Positions 22,400 to 33,212 are shown, numbered from the stretch's first letter. The stretch: DNA of 64,000 nt from Orientallactaga sibirica (GCA_036365145.1 JAEOAD010000026.1:496001-560000), one strand, 5' to 3'. Program-made: numbers and translations. The notes: a model not told the origin generated them from the sequence alone.

Positions 22400-22541
22400 C
22401 TGCTTAGAATGATCACTTATGCCTTTAATCCCAGCATTCAGGAGGCAGAGGTGGGTAGGATCTCCATGAGTTCAAGACCATGCTGAGACTGCATAGGGAA
22501 TTCCAGGTCAGCCTGGGCTGGAGTGAGACCCTACCACAAAA
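22400..22541 (+). mobile_element. B1 SINE with expanded tail
   Basis: Body from the CTTATGCCTTTAATCCCAGC region to GACCCTACCACAAAAG; its tail continues into the 220 bp GAAA/GGAA tract. Confidence 0.85.
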
Positions 22542-22643
22542 GAAAGAAAGGAAGAAAGAAAGAAAGAAAGAAAGGAAGGAAGGAAGGAAGGAAGGAAGGA
22601 AGGAAGGAAGAAAGAAAGAAAGAAAGAAAAGAAAGAAAGGAAG

Positions 22644-22678
<35 letters not shown>

Positions 22679-22757
22679 GAAGGAAGGAAGGAAGGAAGGA
22701 AGGAAGGAAGGAAGGAAGGAAGGAAGGAAGGAAGGAAGGGAAAAGAAAGAAAAGAAA
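22537..22757. repeat. Compound (GAAA)n/(GGAA)n tetranucleotide tract
   Basis: Alternating blocks of AAGA and AAGG units over about 220 bp, one strand pure purine. It grew from the tail of the B1 at 22400-22541 and lies 250 bp upstream of a Cmah exon. The long open frames in it are artefacts of the repeat. Confidence 0.97.
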
Positions 22758-23008
22758 AATCACAATTCATCAGACTTCGACAATTCCAGTTGCCATCTCA
22801 GTGTACTGAAAGGATACATCACACAACTTCCTTGACTGACAGGGACATTAGCCTAAGTGTCCCCTTGGTCTTTCTAAGGTGTGAGGGAAGGGGGATTGGA
22901 AAGTAGCAATGCAAGCTGACAAAATATTCAATCATACTCAATCACTGCTGTAGTCACCCTGCGCCTCCGAGACAAAACTTGCTTACCCAGAGCACTCTTC
23001 TTTTCTAG

Positions 23009-23149
23009 ATACATTAAGGAAACAAACATCAAAAATGACCCAAATCAACTCAACAATCTTATCAGGAAAATTTCTGATGTGGTCACGTGGACGCCACGAC
23101 CTGGAGCCACCCTAGACCTTGGCAGGATGTTAAAGGATCCAACGGACAG
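23009..23149 (+). CDS. Cmah: Cmah coding exon, residues ~371-416
   Basis: After acceptor cttcttttctag the exon supplies one base to a Lys codon and encodes YIKETNIKNDPNQLNNLIRK, then SDVVTWTPRPGATLDLGRML and KDPTD. It ends at GACAG|gtttgg, a weaker donor than its neighbours, leaving two bases of a Ser codon. It was found from homology and splice sites because the upstream 500 bp are repetitive: a B1 whose tail has expanded into a tetranucleotide tract ends about 250 bp before the acceptor. A second B1 starts 32 bp after the donor. Confidence 0.94.
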
Positions 23150-23180
23150 GTTTGGCTTAAAATTTATGGGGGTTAAAAAT

Positions 23181-23325
23181 GCAGCCGGGCGTGGTGGCGC
23201 ACACCTTTAATCCCAGCAGTTGGGAGGCAGAGGTAGGAGGATCACCATGAGTTTGAGGCCACCCTGAGACTACATAGTGAATTCCAGGTCAGCCTGAGCT
23301 ACAGTGCGACCCTACCTCGAAAAAC
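23181..23325 (+). mobile_element. B1 SINE just inside the Cmah intron
   Basis: GCAGCCGGGCGTGGTGGCGC to CTCGAAAAAC, 32 bp after the donor of the exon 23009-23149. Confidence 0.93.
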
Positions 23326-23491
23326 AAAACAAAACAACCACAACAAAAAGCCTTATAACTTGCCTTCAACATAGAGAACTCACATCTGGGGTCTTGACAG
23401 TTAACTATTTTGTGACAATATTAAGTCTTGTTAAGCATCAGACTAAGCTTCAAACACATTAAGATCCACACATCACTTTTCAAAACAAATT

Positions 23492-23642
23492 GTAGGACTA
23501 GGCAGGGTGGCACACCCCTGTAATCCCAGTGTTCGGACACTGGAGGTAGACAGCGTGAGGATCAGGAGTTCAAGGCCAGACTTGGCTATATAGCAAGTTT
23601 GAAGCCTGCCTGGATGTTATGAGTCCTTACTTGAAAAAACCA
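23492..23642 (+). mobile_element. B1-related SINE, diverged
   Basis: GACTAGGCAGGGTGGCACAC to CTTACTTGAAAAAACC, with an extra internal segment compared with the usual B1. Confidence 0.65.
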
Positions 23643-23647
23643 TAGAG

Positions 23648-23912
23648 GGACTGGACAGATGGCTTAGCGGTGAAGGCGCCTGCCTGCGAAGCCTAAGAAT
23701 GCTTGTTTGAATCTCCAGGTCCCACATTTCACCAGACACAAAGGGGATGCAAGGGCGCAGTGTCACACAAGGGGGTGCACATGTCTGGAGTTTCTTCACA
23801 GTGGCTGAGAGGCCCTGGCACGCCCATTCTCTATCTGCCTCTTCCTCTCTATCTCTCTGTCTTCCTCTCTCTGTGTCTCCCTCTCAAAAAAAAAAAAAAA
23901 AAAAAAAAAAAG
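23648..23912 (+). mobile_element. tRNA SINE, long subfamily
   Basis: Has the extra segment AAAGGGGATGCAAGGGCGCA followed by CACAAGGGGGTGCAC, which short copies lack, and ends in a 29 bp A-run. Confidence 0.92.
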
Positions 23913-24477
23913 ACAAGAGAAGACTGGGGAGAGAGATTGTTGGAGCAGAATTGGGACAGAGATCAAGTAGAATGACATAGAAATAACGAGAGAGAGCGAA
24001 TACAATTGCCCAGCGGCAGCTGTTCCGTATTGGGGAGCGGGTGTACAGCCAGGGAAGGCGCCCCTTCCTCGCTTTCGAGGTTGCCACGCTCAGATGCAGC
24101 TGAGCTGAGCATGTAAAGGGACTGATGCGGAAAGAAGCCAGCAGGCCAGAGAATGAGGAAGTTAAAAAAACAAAAACGGAAACAGGCCTGTTTTCTTTGG
24201 CCAACTTGTGATCCCAGATAGCTCTGACTCTTAGGTCTCGCTAGATTCGTTTTAATTATAGATCCATTTTCATGGTTTGAGCCAATGGTTCCTGTGTAGT
24301 CTGGGACAATGGTTCCCTTGCAGCAGGTGACCCTGTGGGGCTGTGGTCTGGAAAAGTTATTTATCACACAGAGGTATCCCCTTTGTGTTAAAGCTTGTTC
24401 CAGCGTGTCCCAGAGACTTTTGTTTACTCATTCAGTGCTTACTGGGGTTCCACCCCCCAAACACACTCATTAACCCT

Positions 24478-24665
24478 TTCATGGCTCAGTGGTCAAAGGC
24501 ACTTCTCTGCAAAGCCTGCTGGCCCAGGTTCAGTTCCCCGGTACCCACATAAAGCCAGATGCACAAAGTGGTGCACGCATCTGGAGTTTGTTTCTGGTGA
24601 CAAGAGGCTATAATGTACACATTTGTTCTTTCCCTCTCTCTCCCCCCCTTTCTGTTTCTCAAATA
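24478..24665 (+). mobile_element. B2/DIP-type tRNA SINE, head truncated
   Basis: Starts within the A box (CATGGCTCAGTGGTCAAAGG); ends in an AT run. Confidence 0.9.
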
Positions 24666-24692
24666 TATAATATATATATATATCCCCCACTA

Positions 24693-24885
24693 GGGCTAGA
24701 GAGATGGCTTAGTGGTTAAGGCACTTGCCTGCAAAGCCAAAGAACCTACATAAACCAAATGTACAAGGTGGTGCATGCATATGGAGTTCGTTTGCAGAGG
24801 CTAAAGGCCCTGGTGTGCGCATTCACACACACTCTCTATCTCCCTTTCTCTATCTCCAGTAAATAAATAAATAAATAAATCTTTT
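24693..24885 (+). mobile_element. B2/DIP-type tRNA SINE with internal deletion
   Basis: The B box region is missing between AAAGAACC and TACATAAACC; tail (AAAT)n. Confidence 0.9.
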
Positions 24886-25023
24886 TAAAAAAATTACAAG
24901 TAAAATATTCAAAAGTCCCACTCTTCATTGAGGACAAGCCAATCTTTCTAAATTGCAAAAGTATTCCTGTTCCTTTCCTGCTTAAAATTCTTCAAGAGAT
25001 GCCTCCAGGATAAAAGTAGTGGG

Positions 25024-25060
25024 GGTTTTTTGTTTGTTTGTTTGTTTGTTTGTTTGTTTT
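25024..25060. repeat. (TTTG)n microsatellite
   Basis: Eight TTTG units at a SINE tail. Confidence 0.95.
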
Positions 25061-25061
25061 T

Positions 25062-25342
25062 AAACTTTTTATTTTATCTTATTTTTTTGAGAGAGAGAGA
25101 CAGAAACAGGCAGAGAGAGAGAGAGAGAGAGAGAGAAGACAGAGTGCGCCAGCAGTCTCTCAGCTGCTGTGAACAAAATCCAGAACGTGCGCCCCTTGTG
25201 GTCAAATGCATGCATTGCATCCTTGCATCACTTTGCATCTGGCTAAACGTGGGACCTGGAGATTGGAACCGCTGGAGATTGGAACCAGTGTTCTTAGGCT
25301 TAGGAGGCAGGCACCTTAACCACTAAGCCATCTCTCCAGCCC
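25062..25342 (-). mobile_element. tRNA SINE, long subfamily
   Basis: Reverse; CTCF-like segment GCGCCCCTTGTGG lacks one base; partial duplication GGAGATTGGAACC (twice) near the B box. Confidence 0.92.
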
Positions 25343-26739
25343 TGTTTGTTTGTTTTTTAATCCAGCTAGAGACTGAGTAGCATTTTTAACTTTTTCACTT
25401 GTCAGTTGTCATGCAAGAGCCTTCCTTCTTCTTAAGTCTCCCAACCCACCCTCTGTAGCCTTCAGACCTACCTATACCAGGCAGCCATTCTCAAACCTCG
25501 ATGGACATCAGAATAAGCCGGGCACATGCTGGCTCCCCTCAGAGGTGCTAACTCAGGCAGACAGCGCTGAGGTAGAGCCACTCCAAAGCATTCTGGGAAA
25601 TGAGTCAATGCCATGCCATGTCAGAGCTGACGCGCAAGGACCCAGAGAGTCAGTGCTTAGCTGCCTTGTGAAGGAGGAGGGAAGGTCAGTCTGCCATCTT
25701 TGGCATTTAGCCAGGTCTTCAGGTTGAGGGTGGGGCAAATAGAATCGTAGTCCTGGTTTCTGTGGGTATAGATACTTGAAAGTAAGGAAGTGGCTGGAGA
25801 GGGGGGGTGCCCTGGTGGAACCGCCTGTGCGCGTGCAGGGAGCTCTGGGGCACAGCTTCTGGGAGTCATCACCCACGATGCAGCTGCCTTGGAGCTTCCC
25901 TAGGAAGCCCCTCACCCATCCTCCCGAGCCAGACTTGGGTGGAACTGCTTCTCTGGTCTGTCATCTGTGCACTCTGTGGGACAAATGACTGTGTGTTCAC
26001 ATCTCTGCAGGAAATGTCACACAACACACTGCTCAATTATGTATTTGTTGACCGTATAAATGACTTCAATCCATCTTTGGGATAGATGTGAAATTTCGTG
26101 CCGCTAATACATGGTGTTCTGATCGCTAATCAGACCCCAGCCCATAGACAGATGGATAACTAAGCCTTTAAATCCAGTCCGCCATACGGACATTCCCAAA
26201 GCTCTGTCCATCCCTGGGAAGACAATGGCTGCGTGCATGGAGCTGACTGGACAAGGGAAACCCAAGGAAGGACATGGGCCCAAGCCTGGTAGATCTGGAG
26301 GCACTGGTGTGTGTCCCTCTCCTCAAAGCTTCATTTCGGGTCCTCGGAGAACAAATTCTCCGCCGAACCCCAAAGCTAACCCGTGTCCATCTTCTCCACC
26401 CTAGCTGGAGACTTACTACTCTGTCCCTAGGAACAGCCAGCCTCCCACCTGGCCTCCCTGAGACCATGGCTCTGGCCATCGCCTCCCCCGCCCACCCGGC
26501 CCCCGAACATTCTCTGCACAGCGGAAGTGGATTTTCTAAAACACCACTCAGTAGTAACAGCCTTCTTTCCTTCTGAACTCTCTGATGTGCAGAACAACCT
26601 CACACCAGCCCACGAGGCCTTGCCAACCCTGGCCTGCTCGTGGCAGTTCTGTGTCATCCTTGACCAGAGAGCCCCAGGGGCCATCTTGGCTCTGCCTTCC
26701 CAACACTGGGATTACAAGTGTGTGTCACCATGCTTGTTT
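25343..26739. other. Longest repeat-poor stretch of the Cmah introns
   Basis: About 1.4 kb with no SINE I recognise. No splice-flanked frame matching a known family was found. It could hold intronic regulatory sequence, but no motif supports this. Confidence 0.45.
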
Positions 26740-27008
26740 TTTTTTTTTTTTATTTTATTTTATTTTATTTTATTTTATTTTATTTTATTTTATTTTATTT
26801 TACTTTATTTTATTTTATTTATTTGAGAGAGAGTGAAAAAGGCAGAGAGGGAGAGAGAATGGGTGCTCCAGGGCCTCCAGCCACTGCAAACAAACTCCAG
26901 ACGTGTGCACCCCCTTGTGCATCTAGCTGAAGTGGGTCCTGGGAAACTGAACCTGGGTCCTTAGGCTTCACAGGCAAACACCTTAACCACTACACCATTC
27001 TCCAGCCC
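26740..27008 (-). mobile_element. B2/DIP-type tRNA SINE with (TTTTA)n tail
   Basis: Reverse copy; about 80 bp of TTTTA repeats replace the normal tail. Confidence 0.93.
26741..26820. repeat. (TTTTA)n microsatellite
   Basis: About 16 pentanucleotide units with one C interruption, in a SINE tail. Confidence 0.97.
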
Positions 27009-27027
27009 ATTGTTTTTTTTTTTTTTG

Positions 27028-27168
27028 TTGTTGTTGTTGTTGTTGAGGCAGAGTCTCACTGTAGCCCAGGCTGACCTGTAACTCACTCTGTAGACTGACG
27101 AGGCTGGCCTTGCTTGAATCCTCCTACCTCAGCCTCCCAAATTCTGGGATTAAAGGTGTGTGCCGCCT
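27028..27168 (-). mobile_element. B1 SINE with (GTT)n tail
   Basis: Reverse B1 after a GTTGTTGTT tract, ending AAAGGTGTGTGCCGCC. Confidence 0.85.
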
Positions 27169-27229
27169 TGTACGGTGTAAACACACACACACGGAAAAAC
27201 AAACAAACAACAACAACAACAAAAAAAAA

Positions 27230-27306
27230 AAAACCCCATAGGTTCAGGGGATCAAACTCACGCTTGTGCAGGAAGCGTCCCTAACCAGTGGGCCATCTCC
27301 CCAGCC
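27230..27306 (-). mobile_element. Old SINE head fragment
   Basis: GATCAAACTCACGCTTGTGC to GGGCCATCTCCCCAGCC. Confidence 0.5.
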
Positions 27307-27389
27307 GGGCTTTTGCTTTCACGGTGCTAATGTGGCCGGTGTGGTTTGCTGCCTGCCTCTTTCCCCACCCTCACCTTTGTGTCTTCAAG

Positions 27390-27564
27390 CAAGGGCATCG
27401 TGGAGCCTCCAGAAGGAACGAAAATTTACAAGGATTCCTGGGACTTTGGACCCTATCTTAACACCTTGAAGGCCGCCGTAGGAGATGAAATCTTCCGTCA
27501 CTCATCCTGGATAAAAGAATACTTCACTTGGGCTGGATTCAAGGGTTACAACCTGGTGGTCAGG
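27390..27564 (+). CDS. Cmah: Cmah coding exon, residues ~417-475
   Basis: The exon completes the split Ser codon and encodes KGIVEPPEGTKIYKDSWDFG, then GDEIFRHSSWIKEYFTWAGF and NLVVR. It ends in phase 0 at CAGG|gtatgg. The acceptor is tcttcaag, that is AAG rather than the usual CAG or TAG, behind a long pyrimidine tract. A second AAG lies 4 nt downstream; using it would shift the frame, so the first is assigned because it restores the conserved DPTDSKG junction. Confidence 0.94.
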
Positions 27565-27741
27565 GTATGGCCGTCCGACTTTCCGGGGTCTCTGCTTTCC
27601 TGTGCTAAGGAACTCTTTGGAGCGCGCTTTGTTCTCCAGTGTGTTTCCCATTCATGAAGTCCAGGAGAGGACAGATCCGGCAGTGTGACAGACAAGTCTG
27701 TGAAAGTCTCAGGCTGTTCTGAAGTCTGCTTTAGTTTCATT

Positions 27742-27964
27742 TTAAATATTTTAATGTATTTATTTATTTACTTACTTATTTATTTATTTATGTATTTGAG
27801 AGAGAGAGAGAGAATGGGTGCACCAGGGCCTCTAGCCACTACAAACCAACTCCAGACACATGTACCACCCTGTGCATCTGGCTTATATGGGTTCTGGGGA
27901 GTCAAACCTGGGTCCTTAGACTTTGTAGGCAAGCGCCTTAACCACTAAACCATCTCTCCAGCCC
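27742..27964 (-). mobile_element. B2/DIP-type tRNA SINE
   Basis: Reverse copy in the intron after 27564, tail of ATTT/ACTT units. Confidence 0.93.
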
Positions 27965-28037
27965 CAGTTTTATTTGAGCAACACAATTTCTTTCCCATCG
28001 CCATGTGTCCATTATCTTATTTTATTTTTTGTTTTGT

Positions 28038-28189
28038 TTGTTTGTTTTGTTTTTCGAGGTAGGGTCTCATTCTGGCCCAAGCTGACCTGGAATTCACTAT
28101 GTAGTCTCAGGATGGCCTCAAACTCTCTGTGATCCTCCTACCTCTGCTCCGAGGGCTGGGATTAAAGGCATGCACCACCACACCAGGCC
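28038..28189 (-). mobile_element. B1 SINE
   Basis: Reverse B1 with TTTG-type tail, ending CACCACCACACCAGGCC. Confidence 0.9.
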
Positions 28190-28739
28190 GTGATTTTTTT
28201 TTTATTATTTTTAATGATTGTAGGTGTTTTGTGTTGCTTTGGGTATTCAGCCTGGTAGGAACAGTTATTTAAGCTGTAAGAGTAGAATGTGGAGGCCATC
28301 CAGAAGAGGTGGCGACTTAGAACAAGGTGAAAATGAGGCAGGTAGTTCCCATCTGCAGGGATGCGAGGGCGCTGTGGCACAAGCCAGGAGCAGGCTCGGG
28401 TGCTGAATATAAGCTGTTCTGCCCACCCGTGCACACAGCAGCAGGCAAGCTCAGAGGCCAGGTTGTTCATTGGTCAGTGCTGGAGGTGCTCCCTCAGGAA
28501 AGCAGGCAGGGATGTGGCTCAGGGACGAGTGCTCAGAGCTCAAAAGGAAGCCAAGTCCTCAGAGACAGGGTGCAAGAGGAAGAGCAGGTCCAATGTGGAC
28601 CAGTCCAGGGGCAGCTCCAGGGCAGCTCCACGGGCGAGTCCCGCAGCCCTGCCCTGAAGGCGTTTGTTCTTGGAAGGAGTCTTCTCTCTTTGAAATCAGA
28701 TGTTCAACAGTCTAGGAGTTGAGAGCAGAGCTTAGGTAG

Positions 28740-28781
<42 letters not shown>

Positions 28782-29220
28782 AAGACCCTGACTAGGGCAT
28801 GCAAATAAGGTGAAAGAAATCCTGGAGAACAATCAGAGGAGCCAGAAGCTCTTGCCAAGCACTCTATTGACCTTGGCCCGCTGTACTTACCTCCAGGAAA
28901 GTGGCTGAGCCAGGGAGCTGCAGAGCGCCAGGCTGCAGCCCGAGTCCCCGCACTCGTGCACTCCACCATGCCTGCTTTGCTCCCAGACTGCTGGCAGCTT
29001 GAGAACAGCACTCACCTGTCCCAAGAGATGCACAAAGACAGCAAGACAGTGTGTGGCTTGCACCCAGGGATTTTGGTGGAACTGCCTGCTCCAATTACAG
29101 TTTGGGGAGGGGACCCCTTTTCCTCATCTCATGCTCTCAATACATGTTGTTGAAGTTGATGATGGAGACTAGAATTGCTGATGCAGAAGATGAAGGCTGT
29201 AATGTTATCTGTTCAAGAGG
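28190..29220. other. Intronic, nothing recognised except an AC repeat
   Basis: Moderately GC-rich; several overlapping open frames without resemblance. Confidence 0.45.
28743..28780. repeat. (AC)n microsatellite
   Basis: About 19 units. Confidence 0.98.
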
Positions 29221-29221
29221 G

Positions 29222-29497
29222 AGAGGGAAGGAAAACTGAGTTAGTGGGGAGAAAGAGAGGAGGGAAGGAGAGAGGAGGGAAGGAGAGAGAGAGAAGAGGG
29301 GAGGAGAGAGGAGGAAAGCAGAGAGGAGGGAAGGAGAGAGAGAGGAGGGAAGGAGAGAGAGAGGAGGGAAGGAGGGATGAGAGGAGGGAAGGAGAGAGAG
29401 AGGAGGGAAGGAGGGAGAGAGGAGGGAAGGAGGGTGAGAGGAGGGAAGGAGGGAGAGAAGAGGGAAGGGAAAGAGAGAGGAGGGAAGGAGAGAGAGG
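29222..29497. repeat. Polypurine minisatellite, GAGAGAGGAGGGAAGGA-type units
   Basis: About 275 bp with almost no pyrimidines after 29250, made of GGAGGGAAGGAGAGAGA variants of 16-20 bp. Mirror-like polypurine tracts can form triplex DNA. It ends 125 bp before the exon at 29623. Confidence 0.95.
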
Positions 29498-29622
29498 ATG
29501 TATCGACTTAAACTCACTGATCTCCTTTGAGGGTCTTTAGGCTTACACATTCTGAATTGTTTAAAGATCTTGGTCACCAGATTAACATTCTTCTGCCATT
29601 TGCCTTACTAATATTTGGCCAG

Positions 29623-29739
29623 ATGATTGAAACAGATGAGGACTTCAACTCTTTTCCTGGAGGATATGACTACCTGGTGGACTTTCTAGATTTATCCTTT
29701 CCAAAAGAAAGACCAAGCCGTGAACATCCCTATGAAGAA
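29623..29739 (+). CDS. Cmah: Cmah coding exon, residues ~476-514
   Basis: This exon of exactly 39 codons lies in phase 0 on both sides. It starts after atttggccag and ends at GAAGAA|gtaagc. It encodes MIETDEDFNSFPGGYDYLVD, then FLDLSFPKERPSREHPYEE, which I recognise as a conserved Cmah block rich in acidic and aromatic residues. Because it is symmetrical, skipping it would keep the frame. A 275 bp polypurine tract ends about 125 bp upstream of the acceptor. Confidence 0.95.
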
Positions 29740-29831
29740 GTAAGCAGCGGCCCTAGTGGGAGTCTCTTCCTCTTCCTCCTCCATTCTCTTCTTTTCTCCT
29801 CCCGTCCTTCTATAAACTCAGAAACACAAAG

Positions 29832-29985
29832 TGAGCTGGACATGGTGGCGCACGCCTTTAATCCCAGCACTCGGGAGGCAGAGGTAGGAGGATCGCTGTG
29901 AGTTTGAAGCCAGCCTGAGACTACATAGTGAATTCCAGGTCAGCCTGGGCTAGAGTGAAACCCTACCTCGAAAAAACAAAAACAC
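29832..29985 (+). mobile_element. B1 SINE
   Basis: GAGCTGGACATGGTGGCGCA to ACCTCGAAAAAAC, 92 bp after the donor at 29740. Confidence 0.92.
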
Positions 29986-30475
29986 AACACAACAAAACAA
30001 GAACAAAATACAAGATGACTAAGAGATAGTTTATTCTGGAGCCAAATATAAGTGATCATGGCCGGGAAACATGGATTTAGATGGTCCCTAATGGCATGTT
30101 ACAAGGTGGCAACAGTTTCATGAAGTTTTTATGGTTACAGAACAAAAGTCACAAATCCAGGCATTTTCCAAATACTTTGGTGGGAACATGGGGCAGGTGG
30201 GTTACAGCAAGGAAATGTCCACTGTGGGTTTCTGATGCCACTGGTGACATTCTGAGCTTTGGGGTTGATGGAAGCTAATGATCTACTAAATTAATGCACT
30301 TCAGAAAATCTTACCTGATAGTCCCAAGGGTGTCAGGTCAGACCTGGAGGTGGGCAACAATAAATGGCTATTAAGGGAACTAAAGAGAGCCTGAGATATT
30401 TGGCCCTGAATCTGGAATATTCCAACTCTCCACAATGAGGAGGTTCTAAACAGTCAGCTAACATTACAGAATCTT

Positions 30476-30479
30476 GTAT

Positions 30480-30526
<47 letters not shown>

Positions 30527-30725
30527 TTAGCAACAGACAGAGAGAGAGAACGAGGCAGAGAGAGAGAATGGACACACCAGGGCCTCCAGCCACTGCAAAC
30601 GAACTCCAGATGCATGCACCACCTTGTGCATCTTGCTTACATGGGTCCTGGAGAATTGAGCCTCAAACCTAGGGCCTTAGGCTTCACAGGCAAGTGCTTA
30701 GCCACTAAAGCCATCTCTCCAGCCC
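30476..30725 (-). mobile_element. B2/DIP-type tRNA SINE with (ATTT)n tail
   Basis: Reverse copy; a short extra GAGCCTCAAACC before the B box. Confidence 0.93.
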
Positions 30726-31345
30726 ACGTTATAGAACCTTTAACGTAAGCGTGGCTCTTTCTGGGAACTTTAGTTTGTGGCCTCTTTCGAGTCCAGGGGA
30801 CCCTCAGGTAGATAAATCTTTAGTGGCCCTGTTGATTCCACCATCAGAATGTCAGCCGGTTCTCATAACCAGAGACCAATACACAAAATATTACATGTAC
30901 AGAGTTGCCTTAATGCAGAAGGCACCTTTGCATTCTATCAAAGGACCAGCCAGCAGGAATTCTCCCCCAGGGCCACCAGCAGAGCACAGACTTTTCAGGC
31001 TCACAGGAGTTATAAGAGAGGGCCCTCAAGAGCTTACTCAAATTCAGATGAAGGCAGACAGGTTTGCTAAGAATCTTAATGTCACCACGAAGGCAGCACT
31101 CACATAGTTACACAGGCCTCACATAAGCACCAAGAATTGGTTCCGTTTCTGGCAAAGTGACCCAAGATGATTTCAGATGGGCTTGGTGCCCATTTAATGC
31201 AAAATCTAAGCCAAACGTCAAGCCAGGCCACACAGAGAAGCAAATGGTGAGCACTGTGTAAAACCAACATGAGCCCTCCAGTCAATCAAACCAGACAATC
31301 AAACCTTCAAAATGACTGTCACCGGGAATATACCTTATTATTATG

Positions 31346-31493
31346 TTTTTTTTTTTTTTTTTTTTTTTTTGAGGTAAGGCCTCACTCAAGCCCAGGCTGA
31401 TGTTTGGATTCACTATGTAGTCTCAGGGTAGCCTTGAACTCACAGCAGTCCTCCTACCTCTGCTGCGATTAAAGGCATACACCACCACACCCC
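31346..31493 (-). mobile_element. B1 SINE inserted at the tail of a tRNA SINE
   Basis: A 25 bp T-run, then a reverse B1 body with a small internal deletion, abutting the tRNA SINE at 31494. Confidence 0.85.
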
Positions 31494-31667
31494 AGAAGAG
31501 AGAGAGAGAAAATGAATGGGTGTGCTAGGGCCTCTTGCCACTGCAAAGGGACTTCAGATGCATGCGCCACTTTGTGCATCTGGCTTGATGTGGACACTGA
31601 GAATTGAACCTGGGTCGTTAGGTTTTGCAGGCAAGCTCCTTAACCACTGAGCCACCTCCCCAGCCCC
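31494..31667 (-). mobile_element. B2/DIP-type tRNA SINE, tail replaced by B1
   Basis: Reverse copy; its GA-rich part abuts the B1 at 31346-31493. Confidence 0.9.
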
Positions 31668-31699
31668 AGCATCTTTCCTTGAGTGCGTGTTTGCCTAGA

Positions 31700-31845
31700 C
31701 ACGCTTCATCCTCACTGCGATCTAAGAGAAATGCTCCCTTGATACCCATGTTGTGGATGAGAAAACAGAGGCCGTGACGACCAAAGTCACACATCTAGAA
31801 CCTGGATCTGAGCCCAGCACTCTCCCTCGCGCCTGGGCCTCTGTC
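31700..31845 (+). mobile_element. MIR SINE
   Basis: GTGGATGAGAAAACAGAGGC then CAAAGTCACACATCTAGAAC is the MIR core and 3' part. Confidence 0.7.
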
Positions 31846-32063
31846 CTGTCCTGCCCTGCCCTCCCCCAATTCCTGAAGCTCTCAGCCCCTCGTCTCTAGG
31901 CAGCCTGCATTCTCGGTCCCGGTCCAGGACACTTCTCTCCTGGGCTGCACTAGCTAGCTCCTGCCAGCATTGGCAGCTGCCTCCCCCAGGGATCTGAGGA
32001 CTTGAGGGCTTGGTGACCTATGTTGCCAGGGCCAGCCTGCCAACTGTTCCCACTCTGCCTCAG

Positions 32064-32179
32064 ATTCGTAGCCGGGTGGACGTCATCAGATATGTGGTGA
32101 AGAACGGCTTGCTGTGGGATGACCTGTATATCGGATTCCAGACCCGGCTCCAGAGGGACCCTGACATATACCATCACCC
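32064..32179 (+). CDS. Cmah: Cmah coding exon, residues ~515-552
   Basis: The exon follows acceptor actctgcctcag and ends at CACCC|gtaagt, a near-consensus donor. It encodes IRSRVDVIRYVVKNGLLWDD, then LYIGFQTRLQRDPDIYHH, and leaves two bases (CC) that pair with the next exon to make a Pro codon. My recollection of other Cmah proteins has a Leu at that junction (CTG would need only one base change), so the Pro is a possible substitution or sequencing difference. No frameshift is seen. Confidence 0.95.
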
Positions 32180-32381
32180 GTAAGTCGTCCCAAAGGGAGT
32201 GGGTCACGGGGAGGGACCCTGACATAGACCATCATGTGTCATTCACCCCAGGGCCACTGCAGAGGGAGTGGGTACCCAGAAGCAGAACCCGTGGTTGACT
32301 ACGCTCTCCAAATTGGGGCAGATATGAGAAGTTCCCTTGGACCATCATGTTCCTTCTCCCCACCCAATCTCTTCCTTTCCC

Positions 32382-32470
32382 ACATAGGGTCTCACTTTGT
32401 AGCCTAGGCTGACCCTGAACTCACGACAGTCCCCCTGCCTCACCCTCCCTCAAGTGTGCCACACTTGGCT
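32382..32470 (-). mobile_element. B1 fragment
   Basis: CCACATAGGGTCTCACTTTG to GTGTGCCACACTTGGCTG, internally shortened. Confidence 0.6.
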
Positions 32471-32594
32471 GTTTCATTAGCTTGTGTGTGAATGCGTGTG
32501 TGTATGTGTGCGCTCACGGCATGCAGCTACATGTGCACGTGTGCATGGCTGTAGGATAAAGGACAATGTCAGGTGTCGTTCTCAGCTGTCATTC

Positions 32595-32925
32595 CTCAGG
32601 CCTCATCGCTGGGACAGAACAGCTGACCAAAAGTAGCTGATGGGAGAGAAGGGCTTACTTTGCTCACAGCCTAGAGGGGAAGCTGCATGAGGGCAGGGAA
32701 AGCATGGCATGAGCAGAGGCTGGGCATCCCCTCTGCCACAGCAGGCAGAAAATAGCAACAAGACAGCAAACTGATCTCTGGAAAAGGGGTGCTGACTAGA
32801 GCATCCCAAAGTCGGCCCCCAGTAACACACCTCCTCCAGCAAGGCTCCCAAATTGCCACCAGCTGGGGACCAATAACTCAGAACACATGAGTTTACGGGA
32901 ACCTCTGATTCAAACTACCACATCC
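32595..32925 (-). mobile_element. MaLR-type solo LTR
   Basis: Reads on the minus strand from the CATAAACTCATGTGTTCTGA-like start through GGTCCCCAGCTGGTGGCAAT to the GTCCCAGC-like end. Lies in the intron after the exon at 32064-32179. Confidence 0.55.
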
Positions 32926-33074
32926 ACCATTTTTGAGACAGGGTCTCTGGCCAGCTACTCTAATCTACTTAGATCCAGACCAGTGAGCCCCAAGGATTTG
33001 CCTCTCTCTGCCTCCCCAGCTGGAAGTGTGCCAACATTTGTGCCTCTTATTTATTTATTTATTCATTTATTTTT

Positions 33075-33212
33075 CAAGGTAGGGTTTCACACTAGCCCAG
33101 GCTGTGCTGGAACTCATTATGTAGTCCCAGGCTGGCCTCAAATTCACAGTGATCCTCCCACCTCTGCCTCCCAAGTGCTGGGATTAAAGGCGTGTGCCAC
33201 CACACCGGCCCT
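33075..33212 (-). mobile_element. B1 SINE
   Basis: Reverse B1 with ATTT-type tail from 33045. An older, B1-like fragment precedes it at 32930-33030. Confidence 0.88.

Noticed and set aside
22480..22906. Long Lys/Arg/Glu frames on plus and Ser/Phe frames on minus
   Set aside because: Translations of the GAAA/GGAA tract; low complexity in all frames.
28327..28722. 131-codon frame in an intron
   Set aside because: Overlaps other frames of similar length, no splice support, no resemblance.
29137..29577. 146-codon minus and 121-codon plus frames
   Set aside because: Products of the polypurine minisatellite.
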